Source: Oceanibaculum pacificum (lineage in GTDB: Bacteria > Pseudomonadota > Alphaproteobacteria > Oceanibaculales > Oceanibaculaceae). From it: DNA of 47,684 bases. The notes below the pieces were generated by a model. That model saw nothing but the letters and a program-made list of their open reading frames with translations. It had not been told where the DNA came from and did not search any database. Where the stretch lies: contig NZ_LPXN01000096.1 of assembly GCF_001618175.1 (NCBI RefSeq), forward strand, positions 1 through 47,684, given 5' to 3'. Position 1 is the first letter of the stretch. Every line of letters starts with the position of its first letter. Both the position numbers and the translations under genes were made by a program. Of this stretch, positions 18,475-25,831 are shown one piece after another.

Positions 18475-19396
18475 TCATCCCAATATCCTGGCTGGCCGGC
18501 TCCGGCCATAGCCAGGCGGCACCGCGCACGCCGCTGGAATCGCCATGCATCGGCGGCACCAGGGGCGTCACCACTGTATCGGAAAACACATAGCGGCCCC
18601 ACAGCTTCGGCACGTTCACATACAGCCGCTCCAGCGTGGACAGGCCGCCGCCCAGCACGATCACGTCGGGGTCCAGTATGTTCATCATGCTGGCCAGCGC
18701 GCGGGCCAGCCGGTCCTCGTAGCGTTGCAGCGCCAGCTCCGCCGCTTCCTCGCCTTGCGCGGCGGCGGCGCAGATATCCGGGCTGGTGAGTGACTGGCCG
18801 GTGGCGGCGTTGTAGTCCAGCGCCAGGCCGCCGCCGGACAGGAAGGTCTCCAGGCAGCCATCCAGCCCGCAATAGCAGCGCGGGCCCGGCCGCTCGGCAT
18901 CCTGCGGCCAGGGCAGGGGGGTATGGCCCCATTCGCCGGCGATCGAGTTGGGGCCGACCAGCGGACGCCCATCGACCACGATGCCGCCGCCGCAGCCGGT
19001 GCCGAGGATGGCGCCGAACACAACGCCCGCCCCGGCGGCCGCACCGTCCGTGGCCTCCGACAGGGCAAAACAATTGGCGTCGTTGGCCAGGCGCACCGGC
19101 CGGTCGAGAATCGCCTCCAGATCCTTATCCAGCGCATGGCCGATCAGGCAGACCGAATTGGCGTTCTTGATCAGCCCGGTCGCCGGTGAGATGGTGCCCG
19201 GTATGCCGATGCCCACCGTGCCGCGCCGGCCGGTGCGCTGTTCGGCCATCCGCACCAGCCCGGCGATGGCGCGCAAGGTGCCGTCATAGTCGCCCTGCGG
19301 CGTCGGCACGCGCTCGCGCAGCAATGCCTCCCCGGTGCGCTCGTTCAGGGCGATGATCTCGATCTTCGTGCCGCCCAGATCGATTCCGAGCCTCAT
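18461..19396 (-). CDS. ROK family sugar kinase (fructokinase/N-acetylglucosamine kinase type)
   Basis: A 311-residue ROK kinase. The ATP-binding LGIDLGGTKIEI is at residues 2-13, and the catalytic aspartate lies in LANDANCFA. GEWGHTPL is followed by the zinc-binding cysteine cluster CYCGLDGCLETF, the diagnostic ROK zinc motif. The C-terminal segment LDPDVIVLGGG completes the fold. The pattern fits fructokinase (Mak-type) best, but glucose or N-acetyl sugars are possible. ATG 19396 is preceded by GAGG. Overlaps and probably co-transcribes with dinB, an arrangement with no obvious metabolic logic. Confidence 0.9.
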   Translation of the reverse strand: MRLGIDLGGTKIEIIALNERTGEALLRERVPTPQGDYDGTLRAIAGLVRMAEQRTGRRGTVGIGIPGTISPATGLIKNANSVCLIGHALDKDLEAILDRPVRLANDANCFALSEATDGAAAGAGVVFGAILGTGCGGGIVVDGRPLVGPNSIAGEWGHTPLPWPQDAERPGPRCYCGLDGCLETFLSGGGLALDYNAATGQSLTSPDICAAAAQGEEAAELALQRYEDRLARALASMMNILDPDVIVLGGGLSTLERLYVNVPKLWGRYVFSDTVVTPLVPPMHGDSSGVRGAAWLWPEPASQDIGMNADA

Positions 19397-19433
19397 GCTT
19401 GCCTCATGTCGCATTTGTCCTGTTTCATGACTT

Positions 19434-19441
19434 ATGGTTAA
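19434..19441. promoter_or_regulatory. CtrA half-site-like motif upstream of divK
   Basis: ATGGTTAA (TTAACCAT on the other strand), 155 bases before the divK start. In Caulobacter, divK is controlled by CtrA. Motif match only; a second TTAA at the right spacing is missing. Confidence 0.35.
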
Positions 19442-19595
19442 AAGGCTTGGCCGATATACGAAACAAACCGTTTCGGAAAAATCGCGTGGTCTTGGTAATA
19501 ATCGGATAAGCTTGTCGGGAAAAGCGCGCTGGGGGCCCAGAGGTTCCAGCGGGGCGCCGATGCCGGGCGGCAGGAAGCCGCCAAACGGAGGAAGA

Positions 19596-19961
19596 ATGCC
19601 GAAGACAGTTCTGATCGTCGAGGATAACGAACTGAACATGAAGCTTTTCCACGATCTGCTGGAAGCGCATGGCTACGACATTCTGCAGACCCGCGACGGT
19701 ATGGAGGCGCTGCGGATCGCGCGTGAGCATCATCCCGACCTGATCCTGATGGATATTCAGTTGCCGGAGGTTTCCGGCCTGGAGGTAACCAAATGGATCA
19801 AGGAGGATGACCGGCTGAAATCGATCCCGGTGATCGCCGTCACGGCCTTCGCCATGAAGGGGGACGAGGAGAAAATCCGGGAGGGCGGTTGCGAGGCCTA
19901 TATCGCGAAGCCGATCTCGGTGCAGAATTTCCTGGAGACCGTTCAGAAATTCCTGAGCTGA
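19596..19961 (+). CDS. divK: single-domain response regulator DivK
   Basis: A 121-residue stand-alone receiver domain. It has the acidic pocket in [15 protein letters not shown], phospho-acceptor D53 in [18 protein letters not shown] in [11 protein letters not shown] and lysine in AKPISV. The match to Caulobacter DivK in these stretches is close to identity, so the name is safe. DivK carries phosphate from PleC/DivJ kinases and, through DivL and CckA, sets CtrA activity, controlling polar development and division. GGAGGAAGA precedes the ATG; an in-frame extension upstream is discarded. pleD follows after four bases, the same operon order as in Caulobacter. Confidence 0.96.
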   Translation: MPKTVLIVEDNELNMKLFHDLLEAHGYDILQTRDGMEALRIAREHHPDLILMDIQLPEVSGLEVTKWIKEDDRLKSIPVIAVTAFAMKGDEEKIREGGCEAYIAKPISVQNFLETVQKFLS

Positions 19962-19965
19962 GCCC

Positions 19966-21396
19966 ATGCCTGGTCGCGTGCTGGTCGTCGACGATGTTCT
20001 GCCGAATGTGAAGCTGCTGGAAGCCAAGCTTTCGGCGGAGTATTTCAACGTGATCACGGCGATGAACGGCCCCGACGCGCTGATCCTGGCGGATAAGGAA
20101 TCGCCGGATATCATCCTGCTCGACATCATGATGCCGGCAATGGACGGCTTTGAGGTGTGCCGGCGGCTGAAAGCCAATGTGAAGACCCAGCACATCCCCG
20201 TGGTCATGGTGACCGCCCTGTCGGACAATAGCGACCGGGTGAAGGGGCTGGAATCCGGCGCCGACGATTTCCTGACCAAGCCGGTGAACGACATCGCGCT
20301 GTTCGCGCGGGTGCGGTCCCTGGTGCGGCTGAAGACCATGATGGATGAATGGCGGTTGCGCGAGCAGACCTCGCACGAACTGGGCGTCATGTTGCAGGCC
20401 GACCAGGTGAAGGAGGTCGACACCGCTGACGCGGCTATCCTGATCGTCGAGGACAACCCCATCGATATCGCCAATATCGAGGATATCCTGCGCGCCGGCG
20501 CGTCGCGGATCGACACCGAGATGTCGCCCACCAAGGGTGTGGAGCGGGCGGCTACCGGCGATTACGATCTGGTCATCACCAGCCTGGGGTTGAGCCAGGG
20601 CGACGCGCTGCGCGTCTGCTCGCAATTGCGCGCGCAGGAGAAGACCCGCCAGGTGCCGATCCTGCTGGTCGGCGAGGATGATCAGATGCCGCGCATCGCC
20701 AAGGGTCTCGACCTCGGCGTGAACGATTATCTGATCAAGCCGATCGACCGCAACGAATTGATGGCCCGGGTGCGCACCCAGATTCGCCGGCGGCGCTACC
20801 AGGACCGGCTGCGCGACAATTACGAGAAGAGCCTGTCGCTGGCGCTGACCGACAGCCTGACCGGCCTGTATAACCGACGCTATCTGTTCAGCCATCTGCA
20901 GGGGCTGACCACGCGCACCGGCGGCAGCAACAAGGCGATGTCGATCCTGCTGATGGATCTGGATCACTTCAAGCGGGTGAACGACACCTATGGCCATGTC
21001 GTCGGCGACGATGTGCTGCGCGAGATCGCCAAGCGCATCCTGGTGAATGTGCGGAATTTCGATCTTGTCGCGCGGCTCGGCGGCGAGGAGTTCGTCATCG
21101 TCATGCCAGACGCCGACCGTGAAATCGCCGAACGGGTGGCGGAGCGGCTGCGCCGCAAGATCGCCGAGGCCCCCTTCATGCGCGACGCGGCGTCGACCGA
21201 GAGCATCGATCTGTCGGTCAGTATCGGCATCGCCGACAATGCCGAGGTGCAGGGCGACCCGACCGAGCTGCTGCGCCGGGCCGATATCGCGCTATATCAC
21301 GCCAAGAATGCCGGGCGCAATTGCGTGCGGCTATACGATCCGGCCATCGAGACGCCGGGGAATAAGGGCGTTCGCACGCTGAATTCGGCCGATTGA
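19966..21396 (+). CDS. pleD: diguanylate cyclase response regulator PleD
   Basis: A 476-residue three-domain protein: receiver 1 (about 1-125, phospho-acceptor D53 in LLDIMMPAMDGFE), receiver 2 (about 155-275, in which the acceptor is replaced in ITSLGLS, as expected for the PleD adaptor domain), and GGDEF cyclase (about 290-460) with GGEEF at 372-376 and the inhibitory RxxD at R363-D366. Phosphorylation drives dimerisation and cyclic-di-GMP synthesis at the flagellated pole. It follows divK by four bases. All signature residues are intact. Confidence 0.97.
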   Translation: MPGRVLVVDDVLPNVKLLEAKLSAEYFNVITAMNGPDALILADKESPDIILLDIMMPAMDGFEVCRRLKANVKTQHIPVVMVTALSDNSDRVKGLESGADDFLTKPVNDIALFARVRSLVRLKTMMDEWRLREQTSHELGVMLQADQVKEVDTADAAILIVEDNPIDIANIEDILRAGASRIDTEMSPTKGVERAATGDYDLVITSLGLSQGDALRVCSQLRAQEKTRQVPILLVGEDDQMPRIAKGLDLGVNDYLIKPIDRNELMARVRTQIRRRRYQDRLRDNYEKSLSLALTDSLTGLYNRRYLFSHLQGLTTRTGGSNKAMSILLMDLDHFKRVNDTYGHVVGDDVLREIAKRILVNVRNFDLVARLGGEEFVIVMPDADREIAERVAERLRRKIAEAPFMRDAASTESIDLSVSIGIADNAEVQGDPTELLRRADIALYHAKNAGRNCVRLYDPAIETPGNKGVRTLNSAD

Positions 21397-21404
21397 GGCT
21401 GCCC

Positions 21405-21434
21405 GGAAACGACAAAGGCCGCCCGAAGGCGGCC
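21405..21434 (-). terminator. rho-independent terminator of rpmG
   Basis: On the minus strand GGCCGCC-TTCG-GGCGGCC is followed by TTTGTCGTTT. A stable UUCG-type tetraloop caps a perfect 7-bp stem. It also lies just after the pleD stop and may serve both convergent genes. Confidence 0.75.
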
Positions 21435-21465
21435 CCACTATCGAGATACGCTCAAAAGAGCGGTC

Positions 21466-21633
21466 TTACTTGATCTTCGATTCCCGGAAAACGACGTGCT
21501 TGCGCACCTTCGGGTCGTACTTCTTCAGCTCCAGCTTGCCGGTCATCGTCCGCGGATTCTTCTTCGCGACGTAGAAATAGCCCGTGTCGGCGCTGCTGAT
21601 GAGCTTGATCAGAAGGGTATTCGACTTCGCCAT
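21466..21633 (-). CDS. rpmG: 50S ribosomal protein L33
   Basis: A 55-residue basic protein, [20 protein letters not shown]... ending RESKIK, with the L33 core [20 protein letters not shown]. It lacks the zinc-binding cysteine pairs, so it is the C-minus form that does not need zinc. It is too short to stand out among long open frames but is unambiguous. It has its own promoter and terminator. Confidence 0.97.
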   Translation of the reverse strand: MAKSNTLLIKLISSADTGYFYVAKKNPRTMTGKLELKKYDPKVRKHVVFRESKIK

Positions 21634-21675
21634 GGCGGCCGGTCCACTGTTAGAGCTGTTGAATAAGAGGCGCAG

Positions 21676-21703
21676 AACATAGCCGCAGGAAATCTCCTGT
21701 CAA
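21676..21703 (-). promoter_or_regulatory. sigma-70 promoter of rpmG
   Basis: On the minus strand TTGACA (21703-21698), 16-base spacer, TATGTT (21681-21676), 43 bases before the rpmG ATG. Perfect -35 and a fair -10. Confidence 0.6.
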
Positions 21704-21748
21704 GGCATAAGCTGCGCTGTCACGCGCTTTCGCGCCCCCGCTGAGTCT

Positions 21749-23362
21749 TCACTGGGCCTTCTGGGCAACAGCGACGACTGACATTTCACGCATCCGGGTC
21801 AGCAGTTCGGGGTCGTGGACCAGCAGGCGGGCGACATCGAGGTCGATGCTCTCATTATGCGCCGGCTTGGAGGGGCACGCCTCGCGCAGCTCCTTCTGCC
21901 GGTTGGCGTCCAGGTCGGCGACCACGCGGCGTGCGTTCAGCAGGGCGGAGGGACGCACCGCGCCCCGCCGCAGGTCGCTGATCACCTGCACCGGGTCGTC
22001 GGTGTAATTGGCCGTGCACACGGTCGGCAGCACGCCATAGGTAGACAGCGCATAGCCGGAGGGGGCGAACAGCCGCGCCCAGGTCAGCGTCATCTCGCCC
22101 TCGTTCGGCAGGCGGATCACGGTCTGCACCGAGCCCTTGCCGAAGGAGCGGGTGCCGATCACCAGCGCCCGGCCGGTATCCTGCAAGGCGGCGGCCACGA
22201 TCTCCGAGGCGGAGGCGGATGCGCCATTGATCAGCACCACCATGGGCAGGCCCTGGGCGATATCGTCGCTGCGCGCATCGTAGCGCTGCATCGAATGCGG
22301 GTGCCGGCCGCGCGTGGAGATGATCTCCCCGGTCGGGATGAACATATCGGCCACCGACACCGCCTGGTCCAGCAGCCCGCCGGGATTGCCGCGCAGATCG
22401 AGGATCACCCCGGCCATGCGCGGGCCGATCTCGCGCCACGCCTCGACCATCGCCTTGGACAGCGAGGCGGTGGTGTCCTGGTTGAAGCCGTTCATGCGGA
22501 TATGGGCGATGTCGTCCACCCGCTCGAAGGTAACCGTTGTCGGCACGATTCGCGCCCGGCGCACGGAGACGTTCAGCGTCTCCGCCGAAGCGCCATTGAC
22601 CGGGCGATGCAATGTGAGCGCCACCGGCGTGCCGATCACGCCGCGCAGCCGGTTCACCACGTCGCGGCTGGACAGGCCCTGGACCGGTTGGCCGTCGATC
22701 TGAGTGATCTCGTCGCCGGCCTTCAGCCCGCCGCGCGCCGCCGGGGTTTCCGGCATGACGTTGGCGATAACCACTTTTTGCTCGTCCGGCAGCAAGGAGA
22801 CGCCGATGCCGCCGAAACCCTCGCGCTGCGCCCGGTTGTCGCGCGCCGTGTCGTAGTCGGCATAGCGGGAGAACCGGTCGAGATCCTTGAAGGACGCCTC
22901 GAACACGGTGCGGTAGAGCTGCTCCGGCGGGGTTTTGGCCAGCTCCGCGGAGGAGGAGCGGCCGGCCAGGATGACGGCCGCCGTCAGCATGCCCCAGCGC
23001 ACCGAATCATCCTCGCGCGGGGCGGGAAACTCGCCGATCACGGCGCGCCCGACCGACAGGCGCACCTTCTCCTCGCCGCTGGAAACGGAAACCGCCGGGT
23101 CCAGCCCCTGCAAGCCCTGCATGCCGTGCAGCGCCACGCTGCCGATCTGCACCGGCTCCAGGTAATATTCGCGGATATTGTCGTAGCCGGCGGCGAAAAC
23201 CTCGGCTGCGTCGCGGGCCTGAAACTCGCGCGGCGCAGGGGATGGGTCGACCGTGCTGGCGCAGGAATTGGTCAAGACCAGCACCGCCGCCAGGATGAGC
23301 GTCGATCTCACACGATGGGCCAAGCCTGACATCTGCCCGTCCAGGCCGTTAAATTCCGACAT
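21749..23362 (-). CDS. S41 family carboxyl-terminal processing protease
   Basis: A 537-residue secreted or membrane-anchored protease. A hydrophobic N-terminal segment (STLILAAVLVL, about 20-30) ends in NSCAS, a non-canonical lipobox, so anchoring as a lipoprotein is uncertain. A PDZ domain spans about 185-265 (GVSLL...ARGGLKAGDEITQIDGQPV). The protease core has S384 in GASASASE and K409 in RSFGKGS, the 25-residue Ser-Lys spacing of Prc/CtpA. Related periplasmic CtpA proteases process envelope proteins from a C-terminal tail. Located between rnr and rpmG. Confidence 0.88.
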   Translation of the reverse strand: MSEFNGLDGQMSGLAHRVRSTLILAAVLVLTNSCASTVDPSPAPREFQARDAAEVFAAGYDNIREYYLEPVQIGSVALHGMQGLQGLDPAVSVSSGEEKVRLSVGRAVIGEFPAPREDDSVRWGMLTAAVILAGRSSSAELAKTPPEQLYRTVFEASFKDLDRFSRYADYDTARDNRAQREGFGGIGVSLLPDEQKVVIANVMPETPAARGGLKAGDEITQIDGQPVQGLSSRDVVNRLRGVIGTPVALTLHRPVNGASAETLNVSVRRARIVPTTVTFERVDDIAHIRMNGFNQDTTASLSKAMVEAWREIGPRMAGVILDLRGNPGGLLDQAVSVADMFIPTGEIISTRGRHPHSMQRYDARSDDIAQGLPMVVLINGASASASEIVAAALQDTGRALVIGTRSFGKGSVQTVIRLPNEGEMTLTWARLFAPSGYALSTYGVLPTVCTANYTDDPVQVISDLRRGAVRPSALLNARRVVADLDANRQKELREACPSKPAHNESIDLDVARLLVHDPELLTRMREMSVVAVAQKAQ

Positions 23363-23505
23363 GATGTCCTAACGCGCCACTCCGTAAGCCATTCCGACGA
23401 CGCCGAACCGTCCTCAGCGTCGGCCCTGCCTTGGCCGGCGACCGGGGAGGAACGCGATAACGCCAATCGATGCGGCGGCCGCGCCGCCCCGCCGATTACA
23501 CTATT

Positions 23506-23517
23506 GTTTGCGCAAAC
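23506..23517. repeat. perfect 12-bp palindrome
   Basis: GTTTGCGCAAAC, in the 186-base spacer between rnr and the protease gene and about 144 bases before the protease start. Could be an operator; nothing else supports it. The same spacer also contains a GC-rich hairpin GGCGGC-CGC-GCCGCC (23474-23488). Confidence 0.3.
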
Positions 23518-23548
23518 CAGTTTGGAAAACCAGAGGATTCCAGCGGAA

Positions 23549-25831
23549 TTATCGTTTACGCGCCGCTTTGGTCGATTTTTTCCCGCCCTTGCGCGGCAAG
23601 GCGGGGCGGCGCGATTTTCCGGGACCGGTCCGGCTGCCCATTTTCTGCCGGGCGGAGCGGCCGGCCATCGGCTCGCCCTGGGTGCCGCCCTCCATCAGCT
23701 CGAACAGCAGGCCGCCGGTCACCTGGTCGGCTTCCGCCAGCCGAACCTCGACCCGGTCGCCCATGGTCAGCGTCAGGCCGCGCGACCGGCCGACCAGTTG
23801 GTGGCGCACATCGTCATGGTCGTAATAATCGTTCGGCAGGGTGCGGATCGGCACGAAGCCGTCGGCCCCGGTCTCGTCCAGCGTGATGAACAGGCCGAAG
23901 CGGGTGACGCCGTTGATGCGGCCCTGGAACAGCGCGCCCACCCGGTCGGCCATGAAGGCGGTGACGTAGCGGTCGATAGCGTCGCGCTCGGCATGGGCGG
24001 CGCGGCGTTCGGTGATGGAGATATGCTCGCCGATCTCAGCGAAGCGCGGCAGCTCATCGTCGGACAGCGCGCCGGTGCCCAGCTTCAGGCCGCGGATCAG
24101 GGCGCGATGCACCAGCAGGTCGGAATAACGGCGGATCGGCGAGGTGAAATGCGCGTAGCGCTGCAAGGCCAGGCCGAAATGCCCCAGATTGTCGGGGCTG
24201 TAGACCGCCTGCGCCTGGGAGCGCAGCACCAGCTGGTTCACCATCTGCTCGTTCGGGCCGCCGCGAACCTGGGCCAGGATATGGTTGAAATGCTTCGGCG
24301 TCATGACCTGGCCCTTGGCCAGATTGAGCTCGATGCCGTGCAGCACCTCGCGCAGGCCTTCCAGCTTTTCCGCATCCGGCTCGTCATGCACGCGGTACAT
24401 GCAGGGCAGACGCAGGCTCTCAATGGTCTCGGCGGCGCAGACATTGGCCAGGATCATGAATTCCTCGATCAGCTTGTGGCTGTCGAAGCGTTCCCGGTTG
24501 CGGATCGACTGCACCATGCCGTCCGCCCCCAGCACGACCTGGCGCTCCGCCAGATCCAGCTCCAGCGTGCCGCGCAGCCGGCGCGCCTTGTCCAGCGCCT
24601 TGTAGGCGGCGAACAGCGGCTTCAGCACCGGCTCGACCAGCGGCTCCGTCGTCTCGTCGGTGCGGCCGTCGATGGCGGCCTGCGCCTGCTCGTAGGTCAG
24701 CCGGGCGGTGGAGCGCATCAGGCCGCGCACGAATTTATGGCTGATCTTCCTGCCCTGCGCATCGATCCACATATGCACGGCCATGCAGGCGCGGTCCTCG
24801 TGCGGCCGCAGCGAGCAGAGATCGTTGGACAGCGCTTCGGGCAACATCGGCACCACCCGGTCGGGGAAATAGACCGAATTGCCGCGCTCATAGGCGCTTT
24901 TGTCCAGCGCGTCGCCGGGGCGCACATAATGCGCCACGTCGGCGATCGCGACCATCAGGTGCCAGCCGCCGGGATTCTGCGGGTTGGCGTCCGGCTCGGC
25001 GAACACCGCATCGTCGAAGTCGCGCGCATCCGCGCCGTCGATGGTGACCAGGGGAATGCCGCGCAGATCCTTGCGCTTGCCCAGCGTCACCGGCTTCGCC
25101 TTCTCCGCCTGGGCCAAGGCCGCGGGCGGGAATTCGGTCGGAATGTCGTTGGTGTAGATCGCGATCAGGCTGATCGAGCGCGGATTGCCGGTCGAGCCCA
25201 GCAACTCCACCACCTTGGCGCTCTGCACGCCCAGGCGGGGGGCGCGGATAATCTCCGCCACCACCAGGTCGCCGGGCTTGGCCCCGGCGGAATCGCGCTT
25301 GTCGATGCGGTATTCCTGGCGGTGCTTGCGATCGGTCGGGCGCAGCACGCCGCCGTCGCCGCCCAGATCGTAGACGCCGAGCACGCGGTTGGCCGGCCCG
25401 CCCAGCTTGCGGATGACGCGGCCCTCATAGAGGTCGGGACCGACGCGGCGCAGCCGGGCCAGCACCCGTTCGCCGGTGGTGATTGATGGGCTGCCGGGGC
25501 GGTCCGGGGCCAGCATGATGCGCGGCGGCCGGCCGGCCTCCTTCCAGATCGCGGGGACGCCGATGGGCTCGCCATCGGCATCGATCTCCACCACCTCGAC
25601 CACGATTATTTCCGGCAGGCTGCCGGGCTTGGCCAGCTTGCGCTTGCGGCCGCGGTCGATGTCGCCGCTGGCCTCCAGCTCGCGCATCACCTTCTTCAGC
25701 AGCATCCGGTCATCGCCGGAGATGCTGAAAGCGCGCGCCACCTCCCGCTTGCCGACGGGAACCGGGCTGTCGCGGATGAATTCGGCGATCTGCTCGCGCG
25801 TGGGGAAGCCGGGCGTCGGTTTCTTGGCCAC
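23549..25831 (-). CDS. rnr: ribonuclease R
   Basis: A 760-residue processive 3'-5' exoribonuclease that degrades structured RNA, rRNA and tmRNA targets. It has an N-terminal winged-helix segment (about 10-60), cold-shock-like domains (about 75-225), and a long RNB catalytic domain starting near 250 with the acidic cluster DGADARDFDDAVFAE. A C-terminal S1 domain near 640-720 precedes a short basic tail. The start is GTG at 25831, directly abutting the topA stop (TAG-GTG) with GGAAGG eight bases upstream inside topA, so translation is probably coupled. Part of the dprA-topA-rnr block. Confidence 0.95.
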   Translation of the reverse strand: MAKKPTPGFPTREQIAEFIRDSPVPVGKREVARAFSISGDDRMLLKKVMRELEASGDIDRGRKRKLAKPGSLPEIIVVEVVEIDADGEPIGVPAIWKEAGRPPRIMLAPDRPGSPSITTGERVLARLRRVGPDLYEGRVIRKLGGPANRVLGVYDLGGDGGVLRPTDRKHRQEYRIDKRDSAGAKPGDLVVAEIIRAPRLGVQSAKVVELLGSTGNPRSISLIAIYTNDIPTEFPPAALAQAEKAKPVTLGKRKDLRGIPLVTIDGADARDFDDAVFAEPDANPQNPGGWHLMVAIADVAHYVRPGDALDKSAYERGNSVYFPDRVVPMLPEALSNDLCSLRPHEDRACMAVHMWIDAQGRKISHKFVRGLMRSTARLTYEQAQAAIDGRTDETTEPLVEPVLKPLFAAYKALDKARRLRGTLELDLAERQVVLGADGMVQSIRNRERFDSHKLIEEFMILANVCAAETIESLRLPCMYRVHDEPDAEKLEGLREVLHGIELNLAKGQVMTPKHFNHILAQVRGGPNEQMVNQLVLRSQAQAVYSPDNLGHFGLALQRYAHFTSPIRRYSDLLVHRALIRGLKLGTGALSDDELPRFAEIGEHISITERRAAHAERDAIDRYVTAFMADRVGALFQGRINGVTRFGLFITLDETGADGFVPIRTLPNDYYDHDDVRHQLVGRSRGLTLTMGDRVEVRLAEADQVTGGLLFELMEGGTQGEPMAGRSARQKMGSRTGPGKSRRPALPRKGGKKSTKAARKR

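Noticed and set aside
19434-19595. In-frame 54-codon extension of DivK
   Set aside because: The extension has no family match, and the ATG at 19596 has a strong ribosome site and begins exactly where known DivK proteins do.
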